A stretch of DNA of 64,000 bases, taken from assembly GCF_000963005.1 (NCBI RefSeq), contig NZ_JZHZ01000007.1:3355456-3419455 (forward strand), in the 5' to 3' direction. The notes below the pieces were generated by a model. That model was given only the letters and a program-made list of their open reading frames with translations, had not been told where the DNA came from and did no database searches. Shown piece after piece: positions 49,283 to 60,745 of the stretch (positions are counted from its first letter, which is position 1; each line of letters starts with the position of its first letter). The stretch comes from Xanthomonas sp. GPE 39. GTDB taxonomy: Bacteria > Pseudomonadota > Gammaproteobacteria > Xanthomonadales > Xanthomonadaceae. Made by a program: the position numbers and the translations under genes.

Positions 49283-50563
49283 TCAGCGCTCGACGATCGC
49301 CACCACGCCCATCCCGCCAGCGGTGCAGATCGAGATCAACGCACGACCTCCGCCCCGCTCGACCAATTGCTTGGCGACGGTCGAGACAATGCGCGCCCCT
49401 GTCGCGGCGAACGGGTGACCGGTGGCGAGCGAGGATCCCAGCGGATTGATCTTGGCCGGATCGATCTGCCCCAGCGGCGCATCCAAACCCAGACGCGTGC
49501 GGCAGTAGTCCTCGCTCTCCCAGGCGCGCAGCGTGCACAACACCTGCGCGGCGAAAGCTTCGTGGATTTCGTAGATATCGAAATCCTGCAGGCCCAGTCC
49601 GTGACGCTTGAGCATTTCCGGCACAGCCACCGTCGGTGCCATCAACAGGCCCTCGCCATGCACGAAATCCACCGCCGACACGTGTACGTCGCGCAGATAG
49701 GCCATTGGCGCATGACCATGCGCCCGCGCCCATTCCTCGGAGGCAAGCAACACCGCTGCGGCCCCATCGGTCAGCGGGGTGGAATTGGCGGCGGTCAGGG
49801 TGCCGCGGCCACTGGCCTTATCGAAGGCCGGCTTCAACGTCGCCAATTTTTCCAGCGACGTATCCGCGCGCAGAATGTTGTCGCGCTCCACGCCACGGAA
49901 TGGCACGATCAAGTCGGCGAAGAAGCCGCGCGCGTAGGCTGCCGCCAGTTTCTTGTGCGAGGACACCGCCCAGGCATCTTGCGAATCACGCGCGATGCTC
50001 CACTGCTTGGCCATGTCCTCGCAATGCTCGCCCATGCTTTTGCCGGTACGCGGCTCGACCACACCGGGGAACTCGGGCTTGAGTTCAGCGAACTTGAAAT
50101 TGCGGGTGAGCACGCGCAACTTGTCACCAGCCGTCTTGGCACGGTTGGCGGCCAGCAGACGCGCGCGCAACTTTTTGCCATAGACGATCGGCACTTCGGA
50201 TGTGGTGTCCGAACCGCCGCCGATCCCAGATTCGATCTGCCCGAGCGCGATTTTGTTCGCCACCGTGATAATGCTGTCCAGGCTGGTCCCGCACGCGCGC
50301 TGCAGGGTGATGCCGGGAGTCAGCGGCGACAGCCCCGACGACAGTGCCGCCTCGCGACCAAGATTCCAATCGCTGGCATGCTTGATCACCGCGCCCATCG
50401 CCACTTCGCCCAACTGCTGGCCGTGGAGGCCGTAGCGCTCCACCAGCGCACCCAGCGTGCGCACCGACATGCCGAGGTTCCCGACATCCGCATACACCGT
50501 GTTCTGGCGACAAAACGGAATACGGACGCCGCCGAGAATAGCGACAGGGCGGGCTACTGGCAT
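49283..50563 (-). CDS. Acetyl-CoA acetyltransferase / 3-ketoacyl-CoA thiolase (FadI type)
   Basis: This 426-residue thiolase has the acylated Cys in TLQRACGTSLDSI, the His in LATGHPFAATGARIV and the second Cys in ISICTAGGMGVVAIV. The length (about 30 residues beyond AtoB) and DIYEIHEAFAAQVLCTLRAW place it with FadI-like long-chain thiolases. It could cleave beta-oxidation intermediates. No fadJ partner is adjacent. Confidence 0.92.
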   Translation of the reverse strand: MPVARPVAILGGVRIPFCRQNTVYADVGNLGMSVRTLGALVERYGLHGQQLGEVAMGAVIKHASDWNLGREAALSSGLSPLTPGITLQRACGTSLDSIITVANKIALGQIESGIGGGSDTTSEVPIVYGKKLRARLLAANRAKTAGDKLRVLTRNFKFAELKPEFPGVVEPRTGKSMGEHCEDMAKQWSIARDSQDAWAVSSHKKLAAAYARGFFADLIVPFRGVERDNILRADTSLEKLATLKPAFDKASGRGTLTAANSTPLTDGAAAVLLASEEWARAHGHAPMAYLRDVHVSAVDFVHGEGLLMAPTVAVPEMLKRHGLGLQDFDIYEIHEAFAAQVLCTLRAWESEDYCRTRLGLDAPLGQIDPAKINPLGSSLATGHPFAATGARIVSTVAKQLVERGGGRALISICTAGGMGVVAIVER

Positions 50564-50665
50564 GAGATCACCTCGCGCGAGGAAGTCGGTAAGATCGCCT
50601 CCACGTTAGCGCAGGCATAATGAAGCGAGTGTAGCTATGCGTCCGCGACAGGCCAACCGCCAACC

Positions 50666-51550
50666 ATGAGCCAAATCCTCACCAGCAACAATGTCTGTGG
50701 TGTGATCGCCCTTGAACTGTCTTCCGGGCGCGAACCGGCGCATGCAGCATTGCCGCATGCACTCACCGCCGAGTTGGCGGAAAAGATCGGCCGCGATCTC
50801 GCACAGTTGGTACCGGCGGTACGCGAACTGGACCTGAGCTTGGCCGGCGCGCACTTCGATCCAGCCGAGGTGTTACGACCGGGCTGGCCAGTGCACCGGC
50901 GTCTGGACGAACTGCGCGCACGCGCGCCAGGACGTGACGACGGTCCACGCCTGCTCGCATTCGGCGCCGATGCCGACGGCAGCGTGCCGTTACCGTTCCA
51001 GGCCGATGCCACGCTCCGCGGAGCTGCACTGCGCGTGGTGCCGTTCCTACTCAGCGGACCGACGGTCGTCGTACAGCCAGTAGCCGAGACGTTGGAAGAC
51101 GTGCTGCTGGCGCAAGGCATGGCGCAAGCGGACACGGCGCTGCTAATGCAGCATGGCTTCGGCGCGCAGATCGAGCATGCTCGCTACCTGACGGTCAACG
51201 ATCTGGCGGCCATGATGTCGATGCAGTACGAGCATCAGGGGCTTGCCGCGCTGTGGCCACTGATCGAGACTGCGCTGCTGGCGCCGGAACAGGAACAATG
51301 GCTGGAAAGCCCGCCCGAGCCGCTGCTGTGTTATCGCGGTGGCGAGGTGCGCATGGCCCTATTCGCCCCAGCCGGCTGGTGTGCACACTATGCCTACGAC
51401 CATCAGGACTGCGACCGCCTGCAGCGAATCTACGAGCAGTATCTAGCACGTCAGCGGCAACTGGCCGCCGTGCTGGAAGCCCACGGCATGCCTGTGCTGT
51501 ACGTGCACTGCGAGAGCGGCCACGACGCCAGACAGGCACTGGAATCCTGA
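50666..51550 (+). CDS. Conserved hypothetical protein
   Basis: This 294-residue soluble protein has no signal peptide or membrane segment. Its amino-acid use and codon pattern look genuinely coding. The C-terminal half contains FAPAGWCAHYAYDHQDCDRLQRIYEQYLARQRQLAAVLEAHGMPVLYVHCES, with several His and Cys that could bind metal. I do not recognise a family. It is divergent from the thiolase. Function unknown. Confidence 0.75.
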   Translation: MSQILTSNNVCGVIALELSSGREPAHAALPHALTAELAEKIGRDLAQLVPAVRELDLSLAGAHFDPAEVLRPGWPVHRRLDELRARAPGRDDGPRLLAFGADADGSVPLPFQADATLRGAALRVVPFLLSGPTVVVQPVAETLEDVLLAQGMAQADTALLMQHGFGAQIEHARYLTVNDLAAMMSMQYEHQGLAALWPLIETALLAPEQEQWLESPPEPLLCYRGGEVRMALFAPAGWCAHYAYDHQDCDRLQRIYEQYLARQRQLAAVLEAHGMPVLYVHCESGHDARQALES

Positions 51551-51891
51551 CCAGACAGCGACAAGCTGCACCGCACCGGATGACGGCGCATCCAAGTATG
51601 TAATGGCGACCAATTGTCGCGGAAAAACGCCATCCAGCAAACACTTCGCCGTCAGTAGCTGACGTGCGATGGGTCCTGCTGGTAACAAGAGACGAACGGG
51701 TTTGCGCATCCGCATTTCCAGTGCATGCAAACCGCATCGACGCATGCGTCATCGTGTCACTAGCAACCGTGCTTGTTGCACATCGGCACGAGAAAGCAGA
51801 GCAGAGGGGAGAAGACCTACAGCCGCTCTCCCTCGTCGCTTCGTTGCAGGATCCAGGCTCGCCAGGGTGGGAACACGCCACGCTGTGCCGA
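51551..51891. other. Intergenic region, nothing recognised
   Basis: About 340 nt lie between the convergent hypothetical gene and sodC-like gene. Several ORFs cross it in both directions, but none has coding character. Confidence 0.3.
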
Positions 51892-52479
51892 TCAACGCAG
51901 TACCGTGATCACCCCGCAGGACACGCGCCCATCGGAATTGCCAGCCGGTTGGCCGCGGTTGTCGTCAGGATCCGTATGCACGATCAGCGCACGGCCCACG
52001 ATGTCGTTGGCCGCGCCACCACCGAGCACACTGCCGCGCAGCAGCACATCGATCTGAACGGTACCCTCGGCATTGGCGGTGAGGTGATCGATCTCGCCGG
52101 CATGGCGCGGACTCTTGCTGGACCGTCCTTGCGCAGCGTCGAGCGGATTGAAATCGCCACCTGCACTACTTGCGTCAGCCGCACTGCAGTCGCCACGCTC
52201 ATGCAGATGAAAAGCAAAGGTATGGTTTGGCTGCAAGCCACCGAGCGTACCGGTGATGCGCACACCACCGGGCGCCGCGACCAACGACAGCTTGCCACTC
52301 ACCAGACTGCCGGAGGCAGGTGCCAACACCGCCTGCGCCTGTTGCGCGGTACCGACGCTGGGCAGCGTCGTGGCCTTGGGCGGCGGATGGGATGGCGCTG
52401 AGTGCGGCGTACTACTGCACGCAGCCAACATCAACAACCCGCTTCCGACGAGACCATGTAATCCACAACGCATCGGCAT
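51892..52479 (-). CDS. Cu/Zn-superoxide-dismutase-like lipoprotein with lost metal ligands
   Basis: This ~195-residue SodC-family protein has a lipoprotein signal (LVGSGLLMLAACSS). In bovine SOD1 numbering, His46 and His48 are kept (FAFHLHERGDC), His80 is kept and His120 is kept (IVHTDPDDN). The bridging His63 is Asp (GGDFNP instead of GGHFNP), the zinc ligand His71 is Gln, and Asp83 is Glu. The disulfide cysteines (GDCSAAD and RVSCGVI) remain. It may be copper-only, inactive or a copper carrier. Start is uncertain between 52479 and 52473; the frame extends to 52533. It should face the periplasm. Confidence 0.85.
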   Translation of the reverse strand: MPMRCGLHGLVGSGLLMLAACSSTPHSAPSHPPPKATTLPSVGTAQQAQAVLAPASGSLVSGKLSLVAAPGGVRITGTLGGLQPNHTFAFHLHERGDCSAADASSAGGDFNPLDAAQGRSSKSPRHAGEIDHLTANAEGTVQIDVLLRGSVLGGGAANDIVGRALIVHTDPDDNRGQPAGNSDGRVSCGVITVLR

Positions 52480-52727
52480 CGACTCCTGTATGCAATAGAG
52501 AAAAAGGCCACCGTGCAAACCACATGAAAGCAAGCGCGGCGTGCCAGTCTAACCGGCAGCCGAAGTGGCGTCGCCTCGTTACCCGTTGCGCGGCGACGGA
52601 TCGCCGATACGACACTGCCATAACGTCGCGTGCATAGATGCGCTCTTTTGCCAAAGCAGGTCCGCTTCAACGTCATTGCCACCGATGTGCATCTGTGCAC
52701 CCGTTGCGAGCAACCAGGCAACCCGTT

Positions 52728-54152
<1,425 letters not shown>

Positions 54153-54162
54153 CGCAGTGCTC

Positions 54163-55200
54163 CTAATCGGTGTCCGCAGCGGCTTGCGGCAGTAACAGGG
54201 TGAACACGGTGTGCCCGGGGCGGGAGCGGAAACTCAATAAACCAGCATGTTCACGCGCCACCTGCTGCGCCAGCGCCAAGCCCAACCCGCTACCTTCGGC
54301 ACGGCCGCTGACCAGCGGCAGGAACAGATGTTCGGCCAATTCCTCGGGCACGCCACGACCGTCATCGACGATGTCAAGGCGCAGGCCGAGCGAATGCACG
54401 CTGTCGCGAATGCGCTGGCCGTGTTCGACACGGGTGCGCAAAGTGACCTGTGCGGCACCGGCCTGGATCGCGTTGCGCACCAGATTCCACACCGCCTGGG
54501 TGAGACGGTCGGCATCGCCAAGGAACTCGGGAATACTGGGGTCGTAATCGCGTTGCAGGCGCACCGACCAACCACCCTCCGACTCGGCAAGGCGCAATAC
54601 ACGTTCGAGCACCGCGTGGATGTTGAGCATGGCATGCGGCCGCGCTGGCGCCGGCGACAACAACTGGTCGAGCAAACTGTTGAGGCGCTCGATCTCCGCT
54701 CCGATCAATTCGATCAGTTCGTGTTCGTCCTCCTCACGGTGTTGCGCGCGGCGCGCCAGCAACTGCGCCGCGCCCTTGAGCCCGGCCAATGGATTGCGCA
54801 GCTCGTGGGCCAGGCCTTTCAGCGCGGCGCTCAACGCACTGGGCAAGACTTGCGCCGGGTCCAGGGTGGGAAACTCATCGACTGGATGCGCCTCCAGTAG
54901 CCAGCCGCCATCGTCCAGCCGCGACAACCATCCCTCGGCGAAGCGCGGCGCCTCGCCGGGAATAGCCAAGGCCATGCGATGCAGGCGCAACACATCGCGC
55001 TCGTCGTTGCGCAGGAACCGCGCCAGCGCGTCGCCCTGTAGTTCCAGCGAAGCCAACGGCTGGTCGAGCAAGCGACGCACGCTGACCCCGAGCCAGCGCG
55101 TGAACGCGGGGTTGGCGCCACGCAGGAGGCCGTCGGCATCAGCCCAGACGACCGGGGTGATGAGGGCGGAAAGCGGGGGCGGCGCGGCGCTCATCGTCAT
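54163..55200 (-). CDS. ntrB: Nitrogen regulation sensor kinase NtrB
   Basis: This ~345-residue cytoplasmic histidine kinase phosphorylates and dephosphorylates NtrC under P-II control. It has an N-terminal PAS-like domain (PVVWADADGLLRGANPAFTRWLG), the H-box His132 in GLAHELRNPLAGLKGAAQLL, the N-box WNLVRNAIQAGA and the G-boxes DIVDDGRGVP and AEGSGLGLALAQQVA. ATGs at 55200 and 55194 are both possible; the longer frame to 55458 is rejected. An NtrC-like dyad just upstream suggests autoregulation. Confidence 0.95.
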   Translation of the reverse strand: MTMSAAPPPLSALITPVVWADADGLLRGANPAFTRWLGVSVRRLLDQPLASLELQGDALARFLRNDERDVLRLHRMALAIPGEAPRFAEGWLSRLDDGGWLLEAHPVDEFPTLDPAQVLPSALSAALKGLAHELRNPLAGLKGAAQLLARRAQHREEDEHELIELIGAEIERLNSLLDQLLSPAPARPHAMLNIHAVLERVLRLAESEGGWSVRLQRDYDPSIPEFLGDADRLTQAVWNLVRNAIQAGAAQVTLRTRVEHGQRIRDSVHSLGLRLDIVDDGRGVPEELAEHLFLPLVSGRAEGSGLGLALAQQVAREHAGLLSFRSRPGHTVFTLLLPQAAADTD

Positions 55201-55217
55201 CGCACCAATATAGTGCA
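55201..55217 (-). promoter_or_regulatory. NtrC-like binding site upstream of ntrB
   Basis: CGCACC-AATAT-AGTGCA matches the NtrC dyad TGCACC-N5-GGTGCA at 10 of 12 positions. It touches the ntrB start, where binding would repress ntrBC, as known in enteric bacteria. Predicted only. Confidence 0.45.
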
Positions 55218-55429
55218 AAAATGAGCGACTGACCCGACACTCACCGGATAACCGGCCACACAGCGGTCCAATTGCACTGTTGCCGTGCCCGCGCACCAGA
55301 CTGCGCCAGCGGCAGGACCACGGAAAAAACAGCATCGGGCGAAGCGAGCATCCACGGCAAATACCTCGATCGCTGGGAACACGGGCATCCTTACGCCCCA
55401 GGGAGCGTCCGTCGTGAAGGCCTCGGGTC

Positions 55430-55494
55430 GTGCGGGCCGGCGAAAACGCCGGCCGCACCTATACCGTTCCGAGTCCCGCGACCACGGGGTCGCG
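55430..55494 (-). terminator. Two hairpins downstream of amtB
   Basis: GTGCGGGCCGGCG (55430-55442) and CGCCGGCCGCAC (55447-55458) form a stem with an AAAA loop and one bulge; CGCGACC (55477-55483) and GGTCGCG (55488-55494) form a second. They lie 13-80 nt beyond the amtB stop. There is no T-run. The rest of the 306-nt ntrB-amtB gap shows no gene. Confidence 0.5.
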
Positions 55495-55506
55495 AGCCGG
55501 TGATGC

Positions 55507-56943
55507 TCAGGACTCGTAGGCCGATTCGCCGTGCGAGGTGATGTCCAGACCCTGGCGCTCGGCGTCTTCCGACACCCGCAGGCCGACCACCGCCTTGGCG
55601 ACAAGAAAACCCACCACGGAGACGATGCCGATCCACAGCACGGTCAAACCGACGCCGGTAGCCTGCACCAGCAGTTGGTGGCCCATGGTCACCCCTGTGG
55701 CGTAACCGGTGCCACCCAGCGCCTTGTCGGTGAACACGCCAGTCAAAAGCGCACCGACGATGCCGCCGACACCATGCACACCGAACACGTCCAGCGTGTC
55801 ATCGGCGTTGAGCAGCTTTTTCAGCCCGGTGACGCCCCACACGCAGATGACGCCAGCGGCGGCACCGATGGCAATGGCGCCAAACGGTCCTACCGTACCG
55901 GCAGCCGGGGTGATGCCGACCAGACCGGCCACCATGCCCGAGGCAACGCCCAACGCCGAGGACTTGCCCTTGACCACCTTCTCGGTCAACGACCAGGCCA
56001 ACACCGCGGCAGCGGTCGCCAGCAGCGTATTGAGGAACGCCAGCGCGGCGATGGCATTGGCTTCCAACGCCGAACCGGCATTGAAGCCGAACCAGCCCAC
56101 CCACAACAACGACGCACCGACGAAAGTCAGAGTGACGTTGTGCGGCTTCATCGCGGCATGACCAAACCCCAGACGCTTGCCGACGAAGTAAGAGCCAACC
56201 AAGCCGGCCACGCCCGCATTGATGTGGACCACGGTGCCACCAGCGAAGTCCAGCGCTCCCTTGCCGAACAGGAAGCCCGGGGTCGACCACACCATATGCG
56301 CCAGCGGCAGGTAGCCGGCAGTGAACCAGATGACGACAAACAACAACACGGCGGCGAACTTCACCCGCTCGGCGAAAGCGCCGACGATCAGCGCGCCGGT
56401 GATGCCAGCGAAAGTCAGCTGGAACGCGACGAACACATACTCAGGCAGCTTGAAGCCCTTGGAGAACGTATCGGCCAACGTGGTGGTATCCACTCCGGTC
56501 AGCAGAGCCTTGTTGAGCGTTCCAATGAACGCGCCGCCATCGGCGAAGGCCAAGCTGTAGCCGTACACCACCCACAGCACCGCGATCAGGCAAAACACCA
56601 CACCGACCTGGATCAGCACCGACAACACGTTCTTGGCGCGCACCATCCCGCCGTAGAACAGGGCCAAGCCCGGCACCACCATCAGCAGCACCAGCAAGGT
56701 GGAGGTCAACATCCAGGCAACGTCGCCCTTGTCCACCACCGGCGCGGCGGCGGGTGTGGCAGCGGTGGCCGGCGCGGGCGGCGGCGTCAGTTGCTCGGTC
56801 TGCACGTTCGCCGTGGACACCGGCGTGATCTGCGCCTGAGCCAATACGCTGCCCGGCACACTCGCCGCCATCGCGCCAACCAGGATCAGCATGCACGCCG
56901 CATAGAACCGGGACTTCCACCCGGAAAACAAACCTGTCTTCAT
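55507..56943 (-). CDS. amtB: Ammonium transporter AmtB
   Basis: This 478-residue inner-membrane ammonium channel has a signal-like N-terminus (AACMLILVGAMAASVPGSVLAQ), an Ala/Pro-rich linker and 11 transmembrane helices from WMLTSTLLVLLMVVPGLALFYGGMVRAKN on. The Amt signature DFAGGTVVHINAGVAGL contains the first pore histidine, and DVFGVHGVGGIVGALLTG the second. It lies directly after the P-II gene, 22 nt apart, the standard glnK-amtB pair. The ATG at 56943 starts the signal region. Confidence 0.97.
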   Translation of the reverse strand: MKTGLFSGWKSRFYAACMLILVGAMAASVPGSVLAQAQITPVSTANVQTEQLTPPPAPATAATPAAAPVVDKGDVAWMLTSTLLVLLMVVPGLALFYGGMVRAKNVLSVLIQVGVVFCLIAVLWVVYGYSLAFADGGAFIGTLNKALLTGVDTTTLADTFSKGFKLPEYVFVAFQLTFAGITGALIVGAFAERVKFAAVLLFVVIWFTAGYLPLAHMVWSTPGFLFGKGALDFAGGTVVHINAGVAGLVGSYFVGKRLGFGHAAMKPHNVTLTFVGASLLWVGWFGFNAGSALEANAIAALAFLNTLLATAAAVLAWSLTEKVVKGKSSALGVASGMVAGLVGITPAAGTVGPFGAIAIGAAAGVICVWGVTGLKKLLNADDTLDVFGVHGVGGIVGALLTGVFTDKALGGTGYATGVTMGHQLLVQATGVGLTVLWIGIVSVVGFLVAKAVVGLRVSEDAERQGLDITSHGESAYES

Positions 56944-56965
56944 GATCAAGGGTTCCAGGATGGGA

Positions 56966-57628
<663 letters not shown>

Positions 57629-59038
57629 TCAGTTGGCGTAATACAGCTGATATTCCAGTGGGTGAGTCGCGGCACGGAACTTGGTCACTTCCTGCATCTT
57701 CAGCGCGATGTAGCCATCGATGAAGTCGTCGGTGAACACGCCGCCAGCCTTGAGGAACTCACGGTCGGCATCCAGCGCTTCCAAGGCCTGATCCAGGCTC
57801 GAGCAGACCTGCGGGATTTTCTTCTCTTCCTCAGGCGGCAGGTCGTACAGATCCTTGTCGCTGGGCGCGCCCGGGTCGATCTGGTTCTTGATACCGTCCA
57901 GGCCGGCCATCATCAGCGCGGCGAAGGTCAGGTAGCCGGACTGCAGCGGATCCGGGAAGCGGATTTCGATGCGGCGGGCCTTCGGGTTGGACACCCACGG
58001 GATGCGGCACGAGGCCGAGCGGTTGCGCGCCGAGTAGGCCAGCATCACCGGTGCTTCGAAGCCGGGGACCAGACGCTTGTAGCTGTTGGTACCGGAGTTG
58101 GTGAAGGCATTGATCGCCTTGGCATGCTTGAAAATGCCGCCGATGTACCACAGCGCCATCTGCGACAGGCCGCCATAGCCGTCGCCGGAGAACAGGTTGG
58201 CGCCGCCCTTGGCAAGCGACTGGTGCACGTGCATGCCCGAGCCGTTGTCGCCGACGATCGGCTTGGGCATGAAGGTCACGGTCTTGCCGTTGCGATAGGC
58301 GACGTTCTTGATGATGTACTTCATCATCATCAGCTCGTCGGCCTTCTTCACCAGCGAGTTGAACTTGGTGCCGATTTCACACTGACCAGCGGTGGCAACC
58401 TCGTGGTGGTGCACCTCGACTTCGATGCCGACCTGCTCCAGGGTCTTGCACATTTCCGCGCGCAGATCCTGCAGCGAGTCGGTCGGCGGCACCGGGAAGT
58501 AGCCACCCTTGACCGCCGGACGATAACCGCTGTTACCGCCTTCGATCTTGCTGCCGCTGCTCCAGGCCGCTTCTTCCGAGTCGATCTTGAAGAAGGTGTG
58601 GCCCATGTCGTTGCCGAAACGCACGCCGTCGAAGATGAAGAATTCCGGCTCCGGGCCGAAGAACGCCTGATCGGCGATACCGCTGGACTTCAGATAAGCC
58701 TCGGCGCGCTTGGCCACGCCGCGCGGATCGCGCGCATAGCTCTGCATGGTCGCCGGATCAAGGATGTCGCAGGTCAGCACCAGGGTCGGGTCGGCCATGA
58801 ACGGGTCGAGGAAAGCCGTGTCAGCGTCCGGCAGCAGGACCATGTCCGACTCATTGATGCCCTTCCAGCCGGCGATCGAGCTGCCGTCGAACATCTTGCC
58901 CTCTTCGAACAGTGCCGGCTCGATGATGCTGACCGGGAACGTGACGTGCTGCTGCACGCCGCGCATGTCGACGAAGCGCAGGTCGACGAACTCGATCTTG
59001 TTGTCCTTAACCAGCTTCTCAATAGTTTCCGCAGACAT
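57629..59038 (-). CDS. glnA: Glutamine synthetase type I
   Basis: This 469-residue dodecameric enzyme makes glutamine from glutamate, ammonia and ATP. It shows [16 protein letters not shown], the catalytic [17 protein letters not shown] segment, [17 protein letters not shown] (ATP-binding) and the adenylylation loop DLYDLPPEE. The ATG at 59038 gives the normal GlnA length and has GAGG 9 nt upstream; the longer frame is not supported. A sigma-54 promoter lies 40 nt upstream with NtrC sites further out. Confidence 0.98.
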   Translation of the reverse strand: MSAETIEKLVKDNKIEFVDLRFVDMRGVQQHVTFPVSIIEPALFEEGKMFDGSSIAGWKGINESDMVLLPDADTAFLDPFMADPTLVLTCDILDPATMQSYARDPRGVAKRAEAYLKSSGIADQAFFGPEPEFFIFDGVRFGNDMGHTFFKIDSEEAAWSSGSKIEGGNSGYRPAVKGGYFPVPPTDSLQDLRAEMCKTLEQVGIEVEVHHHEVATAGQCEIGTKFNSLVKKADELMMMKYIIKNVAYRNGKTVTFMPKPIVGDNGSGMHVHQSLAKGGANLFSGDGYGGLSQMALWYIGGIFKHAKAINAFTNSGTNSYKRLVPGFEAPVMLAYSARNRSASCRIPWVSNPKARRIEIRFPDPLQSGYLTFAALMMAGLDGIKNQIDPGAPSDKDLYDLPPEEEKKIPQVCSSLDQALEALDADREFLKAGGVFTDDFIDGYIALKMQEVTKFRAATHPLEYQLYYAN

Positions 59039-59078
59039 CAGATACAACCTCAGTTTATGAATGGCACGAGAAATTATG

Positions 59079-59094
59079 AGCAATCCACATGCCA
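59079..59094 (-). promoter_or_regulatory. Sigma-54 promoter of glnA
   Basis: Read on the minus strand the site is TGGCATGTGGATTGCT, a full match to the sigma-54 consensus TGGCAYRNNNNTTGCW. Transcription would begin near 59068, giving a ~30-nt leader before the glnA ATG. NtrC-like dyads lie 70-135 nt upstream. Confidence 0.88.
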
Positions 59095-59132
59095 ACTTCG
59101 TAGACTTCACAAGCCATTGAATTTACAGGGAA

Positions 59133-59202
59133 TGCACACAGATGGTGCGGACATTTCGCACCATTGTGATGCAATTGCCATGAAATGCACCACTGCGGTG
59201 CG
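59133..59202 (-). promoter_or_regulatory. Three NtrC enhancer sites upstream of glnA
   Basis: Dyads resembling TGCACC-N5-GGTGCA occur at 59133-59149 (TGCACA-CAGAT-GGTGCG, 10/12), 59157-59173 (CGCACC-ATTGT-GATGCA, 10/12) and 59186-59202 (TGCACC-ACTGC-GGTGCG, 11/12). Their centres are at about -73, -97 and -126 from the predicted start, much like the enteric glnA enhancer. The divergent uppP gene starts 62 nt beyond. Confidence 0.75.
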
Positions 59203-59264
59203 CAATTCAATGCTCTATCCTTGCGTACATCTCCTGCCCCCATCCCATTGAGCCAATCTCCTCC

Positions 59265-60056
59265 ATGAGCGACCCGCTGTCCGCCCTGTTGTTGGGCATC
59301 ATCGAAGGCCTGACCGAATTCCTGCCTGTCTCCAGCACCGGGCACCTGCTGATCGCCGAGCAATGGCTCGGCCACCGCTCGGACTTCTTCAACATCGTCA
59401 TTCAGGCCGGCTCAATCCTGGCGACCACACTGGTGTACCGGCAGCGGCTGTGGGCACTGGCAACCGGCCTGGGGGACCGCGCCAACCGCGACTATGTGTT
59501 CAAGCTGAGCGCGGCATTCCTGGTCACTGCCGTGGTCGGCTTGACGGTGCGCAAGGCTGGCTGGCAGTTGCCGGAGAGCGTGCATCCGGTGGCCTGGGCG
59601 CTGGTGATCGGTGGCGTGTGGATGCTGGTGGCCGAGCAGATCGCAAGCCGACTGCCCGAGCGCGAGACGGTCACTTGGAAAGTAGCCATCGCGGTCGGCC
59701 TGGCACAAGTGGTGGCCGGCGTGTTCCCCGGCACCTCACGCTCGGCGGCGACGATCTTCCTGGCGATGCTGCTTGGCCTGAGCAAGCGCTCGGCCGCAGC
59801 CGATTTTGCTTTCCTGCTCGGAATCCCGACCATGTTCGCGGCCAGCGCCTACTCCTTCCTGGAACTGTACAAGCACGGCGCGCTGGGCAGCGAGAACTGG
59901 GGCGACGTGAGCATCGCCTTCGCCGCGGCGCTGGTGACCGGCTTCATGGTGGTGAGGTGGCTGTTGGGCTACATCAAATCGCACCGGTTCACCGCCTTCG
60001 CGGCGTATCGCATCGCGCTGGGCACGGCGCTGCTGCTATGGCTGCCGGCAGCGTGA
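59265..60056 (+). CDS. uppP: Undecaprenyl-diphosphate phosphatase
   Basis: This 263-residue integral membrane enzyme recycles undecaprenyl pyrophosphate for peptidoglycan and O-antigen synthesis. The (E/Q)XXXE motif is in GIIEGLTEFLPVSSTGHLL and the second catalytic motif in PGTSRSAATIF. About eight hydrophobic segments are visible. Also called BacA for bacitracin resistance. It is divergent from glnA. Confidence 0.96.
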   Translation: MSDPLSALLLGIIEGLTEFLPVSSTGHLLIAEQWLGHRSDFFNIVIQAGSILATTLVYRQRLWALATGLGDRANRDYVFKLSAAFLVTAVVGLTVRKAGWQLPESVHPVAWALVIGGVWMLVAEQIASRLPERETVTWKVAIAVGLAQVVAGVFPGTSRSAATIFLAMLLGLSKRSAAADFAFLLGIPTMFAASAYSFLELYKHGALGSENWGDVSIAFAAALVTGFMVVRWLLGYIKSHRFTAFAAYRIALGTALLLWLPAA

Positions 60057-60113
60057 TGGCACGGGCGATCCGGCTCGCCCTTGCCCCAATCCCTGTTCCG
60101 AAAGGTAAGCGAT

Positions 60114-60725
60114 TCAAGCCAAGGCGGGATTGAGGCTGTAAGTGCCGTACACAGTGGCTTCGGCCACCACGTGACCCTGCATCGCACGCAGCGCGTCGGC
60201 GCCAGTAAAGCGCGCCGGTAGATCGAGTCGGGCGACGTCCAGCGCGAACAGGCGAAAGAAATAACGATGCACGCGCAGATCGTTGGCCGGCGGATACGGG
60301 CCGTCGTAGCCGTAATAGTCGCCGCCCATCGCCGCGTCGCCGGCGAACCAGTCGGTGTAGCTGTTCAGTCCCTGCCGCGCGCCCTCCAGGCCGGGCGGTT
60401 GCTGTTTGCCCTTGACCACCACGCCGTCGCTGGCGCTGCCTTCGGCAATCGCGCGCGCATCCGCCGGCAGATCCACCATGACCCAATGGATGAATTCCGT
60501 GCGCGGCTGCTCGACCGGAATCCGCACATCGGCGCGGCCGACCATCTCGGCCACGGTCGGTACGTCCGGATCGATGCACAACAGGGCGAACGAGCGGGTC
60601 GTAGACGGTACCTCGTCCCAAGCCAGATGCGGATTGCGATTGCCGCCGAAACCGTCGGGCTGCCCCATCGCATAGGTCGCGGCAAGCGGTTGGCCGGGCT
60701 GCAAGCTGTCACTGCGAAGGCGCAT
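60114..60725 (-). CDS. YbhB/YbcL-type PEBP family protein
   Basis: This 203-residue protein has the phosphatidylethanolamine-binding-protein fold: NPHLAWDEVPSTTRSFALLCIDPD with the DPD ligand-pocket motif, EFIHWVMVDLP and YDGPYPPANDLRVHRYFFRLFALDV (GPxPP-HRY motif). There is no signal peptide. The true ligand and role in bacteria are unknown. Confidence 0.9.
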   Translation of the reverse strand: MRLRSDSLQPGQPLAATYAMGQPDGFGGNRNPHLAWDEVPSTTRSFALLCIDPDVPTVAEMVGRADVRIPVEQPRTEFIHWVMVDLPADARAIAEGSASDGVVVKGKQQPPGLEGARQGLNSYTDWFAGDAAMGGDYYGYDGPYPPANDLRVHRYFFRLFALDVARLDLPARFTGADALRAMQGHVVAEATVYGTYSLNPALA

Positions 60726-60745
60726 ACGGGAAGCTCCGTGGCAAA

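Noticed and set aside
57662-59251. A 529-codon open frame antisense to glnA
   Set aside because: It is a high-GC mirror frame. Its product resembles no protein, and glnA on the other strand is certain.
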